19,040 bases of DNA from Clostridiales bacterium (GCA_012523875.1 JAAYSW010000110.1:1-19040); one strand, 5' to 3'; shown: positions 1-7,318, numbered from the stretch's first letter. The notes: generated by a model not told the origin, from the sequence alone. A program made the numbers and translations.

Positions 1-1301
1 ACAATAAATCTAATCGGTGTTCCCTCTAACCCAAAGGTTGAGCGGACTTGGTTTTCAATATACCTTTGATAAGAAAAATGAAATAAGTCCTTTTTATTAA
101 CGAATGTAACAAAAGTTGGTGGTTTTGTAGATGGCTGTGTTATATAATAAACCTTGAGTCTTTTACCCTTATCCGATGGTGGTTGAACCCTAGTTGTAGC
201 ATATGCCAAAACATCATTAAGCATTCCTGTTGAAATCCTCATGGAGTTCTGCTCGTTCACAAATTTTATAATATCATATAGCTTTTCAACTCTTGTACCT
301 GTTTTGGCAGAAATAAAAACAAAGGGGGCATATGACATAAATGCAAAACCCTGTTTAAGCCTTGCACGATATTCATCCATTGTTTTACCATCCTTTTCAA
401 TTGCATCCCATTTGTTAACAGCAATAATAGAAGCTTTCCCTTGTTCATGTGCATAGCCAGCAACTTTTGAATCCTGTTCGGTAAATCCAACCTCAGCATC
501 TATCATTATTATACAAACATCAGCTCTATCCACAGCCATATATGCCCTTAGGACACTATATCTCTCTATATTTTCATTAACTTTGGATTTTCTTCTTATT
601 CCAGCCGTATCAATAAACACAAACTTACCATATTTGTTCTCGATAACGGTATCCGTTGCATCTCTTGTTGTACCAGCAATATCAGAAACTATCGCAACTT
701 CCTCACCTGCTATTTTATTTATAAGAGATGACTTACCAACATTCGGCTTACCTATAACCGCAACCCTAATGTATTCATCTGAATAATCTTTTGCAATTTC
801 CTTTGGAAAATGTTCAAATACTTCATCAAGTAAATCACCTGTTCCATGGCCATGCAAGGACGAAACTGGGAAGGGATCACCTAAACCTAAATTATAAAAT
901 TCATACAATTCAAGTGGTAATTCTCCAACTGAATCACATTTATTTACACATAAAATTACAGGCTTCCCACTCTTTTGAAGCATATCAGCTACAGCGTAAT
1001 CATTAGGCGTAACGCCACTCCTTACATTGCATACCAAAACAATTACATCTGCTCTCTCAATTGCAATCTCTGCCTGCATACGCATTTGGGTTAAAATAAC
1101 ATCATCAGTATTAGGCTCAATTCCCCCTGTATCAACAATCATGAATTCCCTGTTTCTCCACTCACATTTACTGTAAATCCTATCCCTCGTTACACCAGGA
1201 GTATCCTCAACAATAGATAATCGTTGGCCTATCAACTTATTAAATAAGGTGGATTTCCCTACATTTGGTCTTCCCACTACAGCAAGCACTGGTAATGACA
1301 T
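1..1301 (-). CDS. der: Ribosome assembly GTPase Der (EngA), 3' end cut by window edge
   Basis: Tandem-domain GTPase that acts in assembly of the 50S ribosomal subunit. The visible 433 codons start at an ATG ending at 1301, preceded by GAGAGGAG eight bases upstream. The first G domain has the P-loop GRPNVGKS (residues 10-17), DTGG (57-60) and NKCD. The second has GKPNVGKSS, DTAGI and NKWD. A C-terminal KH-like region follows and the window ends just after GTPIRFI. Der is usually about 440 residues, so only the last several codons are missing. It lies 36 bases downstream of the DUF512 radical-SAM gene on the same strand and probably shares its transcript. Both G domains look intact. The identification is secure. 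Confidence 0.97.
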   Translation of the reverse strand, partial: MSLPVLAVVGRPNVGKSTLFNKLIGQRLSIVEDTPGVTRDRIYSKCEWRNREFMIVDTGGIEPNTDDVILTQMRMQAEIAIERADVIVLVCNVRSGVTPNDYAVADMLQKSGKPVILCVNKCDSVGELPLELYEFYNLGLGDPFPVSSLHGHGTGDLLDEVFEHFPKEIAKDYSDEYIRVAVIGKPNVGKSSLINKIAGEEVAIVSDIAGTTRDATDTVIENKYGKFVFIDTAGIRRKSKVNENIERYSVLRAYMAVDRADVCIIMIDAEVGFTEQDSKVAGYAHEQGKASIIAVNKWDAIEKDGKTMDEYRARLKQGFAFMSYAPFVFISAKTGTRVEKLYDIIKFVNEQNSMRISTGMLNDVLAYATTRVQPPSDKGKRLKVYYITQPSTKPPTFVTFVNKKDLFHFSYQRYIENQVRSTFGLEGTPIRFI

Positions 1302-1337
1302 ATTAACATCTCCTCTCAAATTATACCTCAAATAATG

Positions 1338-2639
1338 CTAATACTCTTTCCCAAGCACCGCATCTAGTAATTCATAGCCATCATTTTCAGTTACTATAAC
1401 CTTAGTATTAAGCTGTTTTTCAACATCAGTTACTCTTATATCATCAAGGAAACAATCACTACCACGCCTTAACATTGAGGATGAAATTAGCAAACTGCTA
1501 CCTAGTGGTTTGTCCCTCAACTGTGATATTAAGTCCTGTCCTGTTATAAGTCCAGTTACAGTAATAGTTTCCCCAAAAAACTTGTTTTTTATCGGATATA
1601 TATTGCACACCAACTTATTCCACTTCTCCATCACATGACCAATTAATACTTTTATAAAACCATATGCAGCAACCCCTGTGGCAATACTTATACATCTTTT
1701 CTCATTATCAAATTCCGTAGCATTCAACGCATCTATAAATTCATCCTCAAGTGATCTTAACATACCCACACCATTTTCATATTGTGGATAATCTTCATAA
1801 AACTCAGCCTTAGGTATCAGTCGGTTAGCAATCAAGAATAGTTCATCAGATGGGAAAACAAGCCTTGTCCCATATTTCCTGAGAAATTTATTTTGAAAAA
1901 GTTCTATCTGGTTAATTGCTTTTAAGGCTGTTTCTTGAGTAAAGGGAGTTAACTCAAATAAACCCTCACGATATTTTGATAATCCAACTGGCACAACAGC
2001 AATGCTTTGAATATTAGGCATCATCTTACCCAAATCATTGAGAGTTCTATCTAGTTCATCCCCATCATTAAGCGTTGGGCATAGGACAATTTGGCAATTA
2101 AGCTTAATCCCTGCATTAGTCATCTCAGTCAAATATTTAAGCTTTTCACCTGCAAACCTATTATTCATCATTTTGCATCTTAGTTCAGGATTTGTAGTAT
2201 GCACCGAAACATTAATATTAAGTTTCATTTTAATAATTCTATCAATATCGCACTGGCTTAAATTAGTCAGTGTAATATAATTACCCTGTAGAAAAGAAAG
2301 TCTTGCATCATCATCTTTAAAGTAAAGAGTTTCCCTCATATTAGGTGGCATTTGGTCAATAAAACAGAACACACATTGATTATGACAACTCCGATTTTCG
2401 TCCATAAGAAAATTATCAAATCCAAGCCCCAAATCTTCATATTCATTCTTATTTATATTAAAATACATTAAGTTCCCATCACGCAAAACTTTTAAAATAA
2501 GTTTTTCTTCTGATGCATAAAACATATAATCCAGAACATCATTAATTTCATTTCCGTTTATCTCAACAATATAATCACCAACTTCTATTTTCGCATCGAA
2601 TGCTGGTGTATTCTCTGTTACATATATTACCCTTACCAT
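1338..2639 (-). CDS. DUF512-family radical-SAM protein with N-terminal PDZ-like domain
   Basis: A 433-residue protein of the DUF512 family, whose reaction is not established. Residues 1-70 look like a PDZ domain, with phrases such as AFDAKIEVGDYIVEINGNEI. The iron-sulfur motif follows at C85-x3-C89-x2-C92 (CHNQCVFC), the classic radical-SAM CX3CX2C arrangement. A long C-terminal DUF512 part then ends in a stretch typical of the family (VIVTENDGYELLDAVLGKEY). The length matches known members, which are around 430-450 residues. The start ATG is preceded by AAAGGTGA. It sits directly before der, an association common in Clostridia, which hints at a role near ribosome or RNA function. That link is inference only. 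Confidence 0.9.
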   Translation of the reverse strand: MVRVIYVTENTPAFDAKIEVGDYIVEINGNEINDVLDYMFYASEEKLILKVLRDGNLMYFNINKNEYEDLGLGFDNFLMDENRSCHNQCVFCFIDQMPPNMRETLYFKDDDARLSFLQGNYITLTNLSQCDIDRIIKMKLNINVSVHTTNPELRCKMMNNRFAGEKLKYLTEMTNAGIKLNCQIVLCPTLNDGDELDRTLNDLGKMMPNIQSIAVVPVGLSKYREGLFELTPFTQETALKAINQIELFQNKFLRKYGTRLVFPSDELFLIANRLIPKAEFYEDYPQYENGVGMLRSLEDEFIDALNATEFDNEKRCISIATGVAAYGFIKVLIGHVMEKWNKLVCNIYPIKNKFFGETITVTGLITGQDLISQLRDKPLGSSLLISSSMLRRGSDCFLDDIRVTDVEKQLNTKVIVTENDGYELLDAVLGKEY

Positions 2640-2695
2640 GTTTCACCTTTCATATGGTACCTCATATTCGTTAGGGTATCAAATTAAATTAAAAT

Positions 2696-2744
2696 TGGAG
2701 AGATGAGAATTTTAATCCCTCAACTCTCCATCTTCAATTCTCAT
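2696..2744 (-). other. Two interleaved inverted repeats in the rpmF-DUF512 spacer
   Basis: TGGAGAG (2696-2702) is complementary to CTCTCCA (2724-2730). ATGAGAATT (2703-2711) is complementary to AATTCTCAT (2736-2744). The arms alternate a-b-a'-b', so the two stems are either mutually exclusive or form a pseudoknot. On the minus strand the CTCTCCA-type stem is followed by T-rich DNA, like a terminator. It lies in the leader of the DUF512 gene and der. A function is inferred only from the base pairing. Confidence 0.35.
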
Positions 2745-2782
2745 AAAAGAAAAAGGAGAACGTCTTTGCTCTCCCTCCTTTT
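2745..2782 (-). terminator. Intrinsic terminator after rpmF
   Basis: On the minus strand the 8-base arms AAAAGGAG (2775-2782) and CTCCTTTT (2751-2758) can pair around a 16-base loop. A broken T-run down to 2745 follows. It begins 23 bases past the rpmF stop codon. The loop is long, so termination may be partial and allow readthrough into the DUF512 gene and der. Confidence 0.6.
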
Positions 2783-2805
2783 AATTAGGTAAAAGAAAGC
2801 AACTT

Positions 2806-2988
2806 CTATGCTTCCTTTTTAAGAACCTCAACACCCTTGTAAAATCCACAACTTTTACAAACCTTATGTGGAGTAGCTATCTCTCCACAATTAGTACATC
2901 TACTAAAAGCGGGCATATCCAACTTCCAAACACTTGAACGACGTTTATCTCTTCTTGATTTAGAATGTTTTCTCTTTGGTACAGCCAT
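2806..2988 (-). CDS. rpmF: 50S ribosomal protein L32
   Basis: A 60-residue protein, the normal length for L32, starting with the highly typical MAVPKRKHSKSRRDKRRS. It has two zinc-type CxxC pairs (CTNC at 34-37 and CKSC at 44-47), so this is the zinc-binding form of L32. L32 is a structural protein of the large ribosomal subunit. The ATG has a textbook AAGGAGGTG ribosome binding site. The gene begins 19 bases after the yceD stop, forming the widely conserved yceD-rpmF pair, and a terminator-like hairpin follows it. Confidence 0.98.
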   Translation of the reverse strand: MAVPKRKHSKSRRDKRRSSVWKLDMPAFSRCTNCGEIATPHKVCKSCGFYKGVEVLKKEA

Positions 2989-3007
2989 TATTGCACCTCC
3001 TTAAATA

Positions 3008-3463
3008 TTACTCCTTTGAGCAACTGCAAACGCATTCATTCAAATCACAGCCACAAACATAACACAATCCCTTGCACTGTTCATTGCAAAGCATTTTCAT
3101 AGGTAACTGTAATAGTAAATCCGATATAGCAATTTCATTCAAATTAATGCTCTCACCGTCTGCAACAATATAATCATATTCATCACCATCGGTATTAAGC
3201 CTTTTCACGATAATATGCTCAAACTCATAAAAGTAATCCCTAAAGAATTCCTTAATGCATCTATCACATAAAATCTTAAGCGTAAACTCCACTGAAAACT
3301 GTAACGTAACAATTCCTGAAAGGTTCTTAATTACTCCATCAACCTCTATAGGCGACTTAAATTCATACCCTCGTATCTCCATAAGTTCATCTATAGGAAT
3401 TGAATAATGCAAATCTCTTTTTTCATTTTCAATTTCAAATATATTTCTTAAATTAATTATCAT
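3008..3463 (-). CDS. yceD: YceD/DUF177 family protein
   Basis: A 151-residue DUF177 (YceD) protein. In bacteria and plastids this family is linked to 23S rRNA accumulation or processing and is almost always encoded before rpmF, as here. CDRC (66-69) is the family's central Cys pair. The tail is unusually Cys-rich, with Cys at 126, 130, 134, 137, 139, 144, 146 and 148, which suggests metal binding. The start is the second of two nearby ATGs: the first is followed at once by TAA, and GAGG lies ten bases upstream of the second. A consensus sigma-A promoter precedes it, so yceD and rpmF probably form one transcript. Confidence 0.88.
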   Translation of the reverse strand: MIINLRNIFEIENEKRDLHYSIPIDELMEIRGYEFKSPIEVDGVIKNLSGIVTLQFSVEFTLKILCDRCIKEFFRDYFYEFEHIIVKRLNTDGDEYDYIVADGESINLNEIAISDLLLQLPMKMLCNEQCKGLCYVCGCDLNECVCSCSKE

Positions 3464-3494
3464 TACATTTTTACCTCAGAGTATCACAAAGTAT

Positions 3495-3523
3495 ATTATA
3501 ATCAAAACTTCATGTCTTGTCAA
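3495..3523 (-). promoter_or_regulatory. Consensus sigma-A promoter for yceD-rpmF
   Basis: Read on the minus strand, TTGACA (3518-3523) and TATAAT (3495-3500) are separated by exactly 17 bases. Both hexamers match the consensus fully. The site lies about 30 bases upstream of the yceD start and should give strong constitutive expression, as suits a ribosomal protein gene. Confidence 0.82.
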
Positions 3524-3606
3524 TACTTTTTTCTTATATATTGTCTATTTTACTTATGTTTTATCCCAACATTTCACAGAACAAGGGAATAGACTATCTT
3601 TTATTT

Positions 3607-4011
3607 TTAGAAGTATTTTTTGATTCCATCAGGAAGTTCTGATTCATCAGCAGAAACTGTGAACACAAGTAGTGTATCATCACCTGTTAGTACATCTAAT
3701 TTATCCAATGCTACTTTTAGCTCGTCCAAATCAGGACCGCCTATTTTTAAAACTGAATCAACAAAGATTTCCTTAATATCATAATTTCCAGCCATCATGC
3801 CAGCGATAAACCCGAATAGTGAATCATATCCACTAATTCCAAAACGGTCCGCATCAACAAGTCTCACCTTATAGCTTATATCGTATCTGATTTTTTCACC
3901 CTTTTCAATACAAACTAAATCACCTGTTGTAGTTCTCACTGCTTCATTAATCATTTCGATTAATACTTTAGTTTTTCCAGTTCCTTTTTTACCTGTAATT
4001 AATTTAATCAT
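3607..4011 (-). CDS. Small P-loop NTP-binding protein of unknown function
   Basis: A 134-residue protein with a Walker A motif at its very N-terminus (GKKGTGKT, residues 7-14). A hydrophobic strand ending in Asp (EIFVDSVL) may be a Walker B motif. The last third contains a further hydrophobic strand (TLLVFTVSAD). It is too short for a complete AAA or PilT ATPase, although similar small clostridial P-loop proteins are sometimes labelled as PilT-like. I cannot assign a function. I chose the ATG ending at 4011 because TTGGAG lies six bases upstream; a TTG at 4023 would overlap that ribosome binding site. It follows pgi by about 67 bases and may be cotranscribed with it. Confidence 0.7.
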   Translation of the reverse strand: MIKLITGKKGTGKTKVLIEMINEAVRTTTGDLVCIEKGEKIRYDISYKVRLVDADRFGISGYDSLFGFIAGMMAGNYDIKEIFVDSVLKIGGPDLDELKVALDKLDVLTGDDTLLVFTVSADESELPDGIKKYF

Positions 4012-4027
4012 AAAAAACTCCAATCTT

Positions 4028-4043
4028 CCATACTCTTGTATGG
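4028..4043 (-). other. Small hairpin just upstream of the P-loop gene
   Basis: CCATAC (4028-4033) and GTATGG (4038-4043) form a 6-bp stem with a 4-base loop, ending five bases before the TTGGAG ribosome binding site of the P-loop gene. It has no T-run on the minus strand, so it is not a terminator for pgi. It may be an RNA-stabilising hairpin or have no function. Confidence 0.3.
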
Positions 4044-4078
4044 CTTTTTTATTATGTTATTAAATAACTCCTTGCTAA

Positions 4079-5413
4079 TTAACTAAGCTTTGCTTCCAAA
4101 GCCTCCTTTTGGTCCTCATATCCAGGCTTACCTAAAAGTGCAAACATATTCGCCTTATAACTTTCAACACCAGGCTGATTAAATGGATTAACACCCAAAA
4201 CATAACCTGAAACAGCACAAGCCTTTTCAAAGAAATAAACCATATATCCAAAGGTAAACTCACTTACATCTTCCACTTCAAGTACTATATTTGGTACCCC
4301 ACCTTCAGTATGTGCTAAAATTGTTCCCTCTAACGCCTTCCTATTAACTACCGACATATTTTGATTTGTTAAGAAATTCAAACCATCAAGGTTATCAGCA
4401 TCATCTTCAAGGAAAAAATCCTGTTTCGAATTTTTTATATCAATAACAGTTTCAAACATGATTCTTGAACCATCCTGAATAAACTGTCCCATTGAATGCA
4501 GATCGCTTGAGAAATTAACCGATGCTGGGAATATACCCTTGCCATCCTTGCCTTCACTTTCGCCAAATAATTGCTTATACCATTCAGCCATAGTCTCAAA
4601 ACATGGTTCATAAGATACCATAAGCTCTATTGTTTTTTGTTTTCTATAAAAAATATTTCTTAAAGCCGCATATTTATAACAATCATTATTATCAAAATCA
4701 GCCATGAAATCCTTTTGTGCCTTAATTGCTCCCTGCATTATTTTCTCAATATCACAACCTGCAACAGCAATTGGCAGCAGACCCACTGCCGTCAGAACTG
4801 AGAACCTACCTCCAACATCATCGGCAATCACAAAGCTTTCATAGCCCTCTGTGTCAGCAAGTTTCTTCAATGTCCCCTTTGATTTATCAGTTGTACAATA
4901 AATTCTATTTTTAGCTTCTTCCTTACCATACTTGTCCTCAACATATTTTTTGAATACTCTAAATGCCAATGCAGGCTCAGTTGTTGTGCCTGATTTAGAT
5001 ATTACATTTACGGAAATATCTCTACCCTCGCAAATAGAAAGTATTTCATTTAAATATGTAGGACTTATGTTGTTTCCAACATAATAAATATCAGGAGTAT
5101 CTTTTTTTAGATTATTATAAAAAGGTGATTTTAAAAACTCAATTGCAGCCCTCGCTCCTAAATATGAACCACCAATTCCTATAACAATTAATATATCGGA
5201 ATCAGTTTTAATTTTATCAGCCGCTTTTTTTATTCTTGCAAATTCTTCTTTATCATAATTTTCAGGCAAATCCAACCATCCTAGAAATTCATTGCCTAAT
5301 CCTGTCTTATTATGCAAAACATCCGCTGCAAGCTCAACTTGTGCTTTTATTCCTTCCATCTCATCAGAAGATACAAAATCACTAATATATTTTGTATTAA
5401 GCTTTAAAGCCAT
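4079..5413 (-). CDS. pgi: Glucose-6-phosphate isomerase
   Basis: Interconverts glucose 6-phosphate and fructose 6-phosphate in the cytoplasm, for glycolysis and gluconeogenesis. The 444-residue length fits the short bacterial PGI form. Visible family motifs are GIGGSYLGARA (79-89), SKSGTTTEPALAFR (139-152), GGRFSVLTAVGLLPIA (201-216), GKGIFPASVNFSSDLHSMGQFIQ and the C-terminal FNQPGVESYK, which carries the catalytic Lys. I chose the internal ATG ending at 5413 because GGAGG lies about eight bases upstream and MALKLNTKYISDF looks like a true N-terminus. An upstream in-frame start would add 14 atypical residues. The small P-loop gene follows on the same strand. Confidence 0.97.
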   Translation of the reverse strand: MALKLNTKYISDFVSSDEMEGIKAQVELAADVLHNKTGLGNEFLGWLDLPENYDKEEFARIKKAADKIKTDSDILIVIGIGGSYLGARAAIEFLKSPFYNNLKKDTPDIYYVGNNISPTYLNEILSICEGRDISVNVISKSGTTTEPALAFRVFKKYVEDKYGKEEAKNRIYCTTDKSKGTLKKLADTEGYESFVIADDVGGRFSVLTAVGLLPIAVAGCDIEKIMQGAIKAQKDFMADFDNNDCYKYAALRNIFYRKQKTIELMVSYEPCFETMAEWYKQLFGESEGKDGKGIFPASVNFSSDLHSMGQFIQDGSRIMFETVIDIKNSKQDFFLEDDADNLDGLNFLTNQNMSVVNRKALEGTILAHTEGGVPNIVLEVEDVSEFTFGYMVYFFEKACAVSGYVLGVNPFNQPGVESYKANMFALLGKPGYEDQKEALEAKLS

Positions 5414-5459
5414 TATTGTTTTCCTCCAAATTTTCACAATTAAAATTTTATGCAAATCT

Positions 5460-5488
5460 ATTATATAATAATTTTGAACATACTACAA
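5460..5488 (-). promoter_or_regulatory. Probable sigma-A promoter for pgi
   Basis: On the minus strand TATAAT (5460-5465) lies 17 bases from TTGTAG (5483-5488). The -10 is perfect and the -35 matches only at TTG. Its position about 46 bases upstream of the pgi start is suitable. Confidence 0.42.
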
Positions 5489-5564
5489 GATAATATTACT
5501 ATATTTTATTTTAAATTTCAAGTGTAATGTTTATAATTGTACATTTGATACAATTCAGCAAGTT

Positions 5565-6716
5565 TTATTTCAGCATATTTGCACAAATATTCTTAAACGC
5601 TCTGTGCATTGTCATTTTTTCTATATCATTTGAAGTAATTAGTTCCGTTTCATAGAGCAAAACATCATCAATATAAAACCCTACAACGCCTATTGCCTGC
5701 CCCTTTTTCACTGGTGCTGTAATATAGTTTGGCACGAAAATAACACTGGTTATATCCTCAGCATTCCCCTTTGATACTACTAAGCTACTTAATTCCTTTG
5801 CCTCAATCATTACGGCATTATCAACACCCCTTACCACCTTTATCGGCATAAGATGCTCATTACTAAAGCTTGGATTTGTAACTTGGTAATTAGAAAAACC
5901 TATTGACATCAAAGATTTAGCCTCGTTAAATCTTTCATCCTTATCCTGATATCCAAGTGCCACTACAATATATGTATTATTGTTTCTTTCTGCTCCTATT
6001 GCAATACAGTTTCCGGCATCTTTAGAATGGCCTGCCTTAAAACCTATAATACCGTTATAGCCTTTAACAAGCTTATTCTCATTCACAAGCTCAGTATCTT
6101 CACCCCTTACAAAATCTCTCCAACAAGTCATATATTCATATAGAAATTTAAATTTTGTAAGTTCCCTGCATAGAAGTGCCATATCATATGCTGTTGAATA
6201 TTGCTCTTCAACACCATATCCAGTAGAGTTATAAAAGCCTGTGTTTTTCATACCCAACTCAAAAGCTCTCGTATTCATATTAGCAGTAAAGTCTTCTTCA
6301 CTGTGTGCTATCTCCTCCGCAAGTGCAACTGCTGCATCATTAGCATTACCGATTATAACACCTTTAAGCAAATCGCTAACGGACATCTGTTCGCCCGGCA
6401 TAAGCCATATCTGAGCACCATTCATAGAATTTGCATGAGATGAAGTTACCACCATCTTGTCAATACTTAGTTCTCCAGCGTCAATAGCTTCTGCAACCAA
6501 CAATATAGTCATAAGCTTACACATTGTTCCTATAGGTACCTCTGTATATCCATTCTGCTCCCTTAAAACCCTGCCAGTTTCAGCCTCCATAAGAACATAA
6601 GCCTGTGTCAATTCTGGGTCCTCATTATAAGTTATAGCATTTACTTCAACTATATTCTGAGTTAAAAACACTATAATAATTAGAGTTATCATTGATAATA
6701 AGTTTCTATTAAGCAT
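5565..6716 (-). CDS. Secreted peptidase S11 (D-Ala-D-Ala carboxypeptidase) homologue with altered catalytic motifs
   Basis: A 383-residue homologue of DacA/DacF-type D,D-carboxypeptidases, which trim the terminal D-Ala from peptidoglycan stem peptides outside the membrane. A signal peptide (about 1-28) precedes the S11 catalytic fold. A PBP5_C-like beta domain follows (around API/APVKKGQAIGVVGFYIDD). The fold is clear from ETGRVLREQNGYTEVPIG, MNTRAFELGMKNTGFYNSTGY and NKLVKGYNGIIGFKAGH. All three catalytic motifs deviate, however. SxxK is T64-M-C-K67, SxN is N124-A-N126, and KTG is K227-A-G229. The nucleophile codon at 6525-6527 reads ACA. It is therefore probably inactive or altered, perhaps a muropeptide-binding or regulatory protein. 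GGAGG precedes the ATG. Confidence 0.85.
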   Translation of the reverse strand: MLNRNLLSMITLIIIVFLTQNIVEVNAITYNEDPELTQAYVLMEAETGRVLREQNGYTEVPIGTMCKLMTILLVAEAIDAGELSIDKMVVTSSHANSMNGAQIWLMPGEQMSVSDLLKGVIIGNANDAAVALAEEIAHSEEDFTANMNTRAFELGMKNTGFYNSTGYGVEEQYSTAYDMALLCRELTKFKFLYEYMTCWRDFVRGEDTELVNENKLVKGYNGIIGFKAGHSKDAGNCIAIGAERNNNTYIVVALGYQDKDERFNEAKSLMSIGFSNYQVTNPSFSNEHLMPIKVVRGVDNAVMIEAKELSSLVVSKGNAEDITSVIFVPNYITAPVKKGQAIGVVGFYIDDVLLYETELITSNDIEKMTMHRAFKNICANMLK

Positions 6717-6748
6717 ATAAAACCTCCGTATAAAACTGATTTCCTATT

Positions 6749-6754
6749 ATTATA
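6749..6754 (-). promoter_or_regulatory. Possible -10 element for the S11 homologue
   Basis: A perfect TATAAT on the minus strand about 33 bases upstream of the start codon. I see no convincing -35 at 16-18 bases, so this is only a candidate. Confidence 0.25.
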
Positions 6755-6785
6755 GAGTTTATGCCAAAACTTATAATTCAATGAC

Positions 6786-6820
6786 TAAAAACAAATAGGG
6801 AGTCAGAATAAGACTCCCTA
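6786..6820 (-). terminator. Intrinsic terminator after the HPr-like gene
   Basis: A perfect 9-bp stem, TAGGGAGTC (6796-6804) with GACTCCCTA (6812-6820), and a 7-base loop. On the minus strand it is followed by TTTGTTTTTA. It lies 19 bases past the HPr-like stop codon and separates that gene from the S11 homologue. Confidence 0.88.
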
Positions 6821-6838
6821 AAGTATTTCCGCTTAAAA

Positions 6839-7069
6839 CTATTCAACAATAAATTTGCTAATATCTTCCTTGAAAGCTGATGCATCATCAGTATGTGCAT
6901 GTAGCTCAATTGGTTTAGATAAATCAAGGCTGAAAATACCCATTATTGATTTTGCATCAATTGCATATCTTCCGGATACTAAATCGATATCAAAATCGTA
7001 TTTAGTCATCTTGTTAACAAATTCCTTTACATCATTAATTGCAGATAAAGAAATGTTCATTTTTTCCAT
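6839..7069 (-). CDS. HPr-like protein lacking the phosphorylatable histidine
   Basis: A 76-residue protein with the HPr fold by sequence. KSIMGIFSLDL (40-50) matches the HPr regulatory-serine region KSIMGVMSLG. The last half keeps the family's spacing (IELHAHTDDASAFKEDISKFI). HPr normally carries phosphate on His15 in a GxHARPA motif. Here that segment reads SLSAINDVKEFV, with no His or Arg, so it cannot act as a classical PTS phosphocarrier. The HPr-kinase target Ser is kept as Ser41. A role as a Crh-like regulator is plausible but inferred. No other PTS gene is nearby. AGGGGG lies eight bases before the ATG, a good promoter precedes it and a strong terminator follows, so it is probably monocistronic. 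Confidence 0.82.
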   Translation of the reverse strand: MEKMNISLSAINDVKEFVNKMTKYDFDIDLVSGRYAIDAKSIMGIFSLDLSKPIELHAHTDDASAFKEDISKFIVE

Positions 7070-7135
7070 AATATTTACCCCCTAATTATTTTAATAAAAA
7101 TTCTCTTTATTAATTTATTATTTTCTGCTACAATT

Positions 7136-7164
7136 AATATAACACTAAACTAAATATAAGTCAA
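7136..7164 (-). promoter_or_regulatory. Sigma-A promoter for the HPr-like gene
   Basis: On the minus strand TTGACT (7159-7164) and TATATT (7136-7141) are 17 bases apart, each matching the consensus at five of six positions. The site lies about 67 bases upstream of the start codon. It is nearly back to back with the plus-strand promoter at 7170-7198. Confidence 0.62.
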
Positions 7165-7169
7165 TACAA

Positions 7170-7198
7170 TTGCAAAAAATTCGTTAATTTAGTATAAT
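7170..7198 (+). promoter_or_regulatory. Probable sigma-A promoter for mtaB
   Basis: TTGCAA (7170-7175) and a perfect TATAAT (7193-7198) are 17 bases apart, about 120 bases upstream of mtaB. A perfect TTGACA at 7232-7237 lies further down but has no -10 at the right distance. Confidence 0.5.
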
Positions 7199-7238
7199 GT
7201 AGCTATGAACCTATGATATTTTTTATTAACCTTGACAC

Positions 7239-7290
7239 TTGTGCATAACCAACAAGAATTTATTATAAATTTTGTCATAACTCACAAAGA
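7239..7290 (+). repeat. Two imperfect repeats in the mtaB leader
   Basis: Copy 1 (7239-7257) reads TTGTGCATAACCAACAAGA and copy 2 (7272-7290) reads TTGTCATAACTCACAAAGA. The copies start 33 bases apart, about three helical turns. Each is itself roughly palindromic, with outer TTGT and ACAA. They could be operator half-sites downstream of the promoter or chance similarity in AT-rich DNA. Confidence 0.3.
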
Positions 7291-7318
7291 TTAAAATTTT
7301 AGAAAGGTTTTATATTTA

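Noticed and set aside
241..1006. Open frames on the plus strand and one on the minus strand within 241-1006
   Set aside because: They overlap the der reading frame, which shows both sets of G motifs. The alternative frames encode low-complexity translations with no ribosome binding sites.
4012..4023. TTG start at 4023 for the P-loop protein
   Set aside because: It would overlap the TTGGAG that is ideally placed for the ATG at 4011, and it has no site of its own.
7199..7269. TTGACA at 7232 as the mtaB promoter
   Set aside because: The nearest -10-like TATAAA is 26 bases away, too far. The pair at 7170-7198 fits better.
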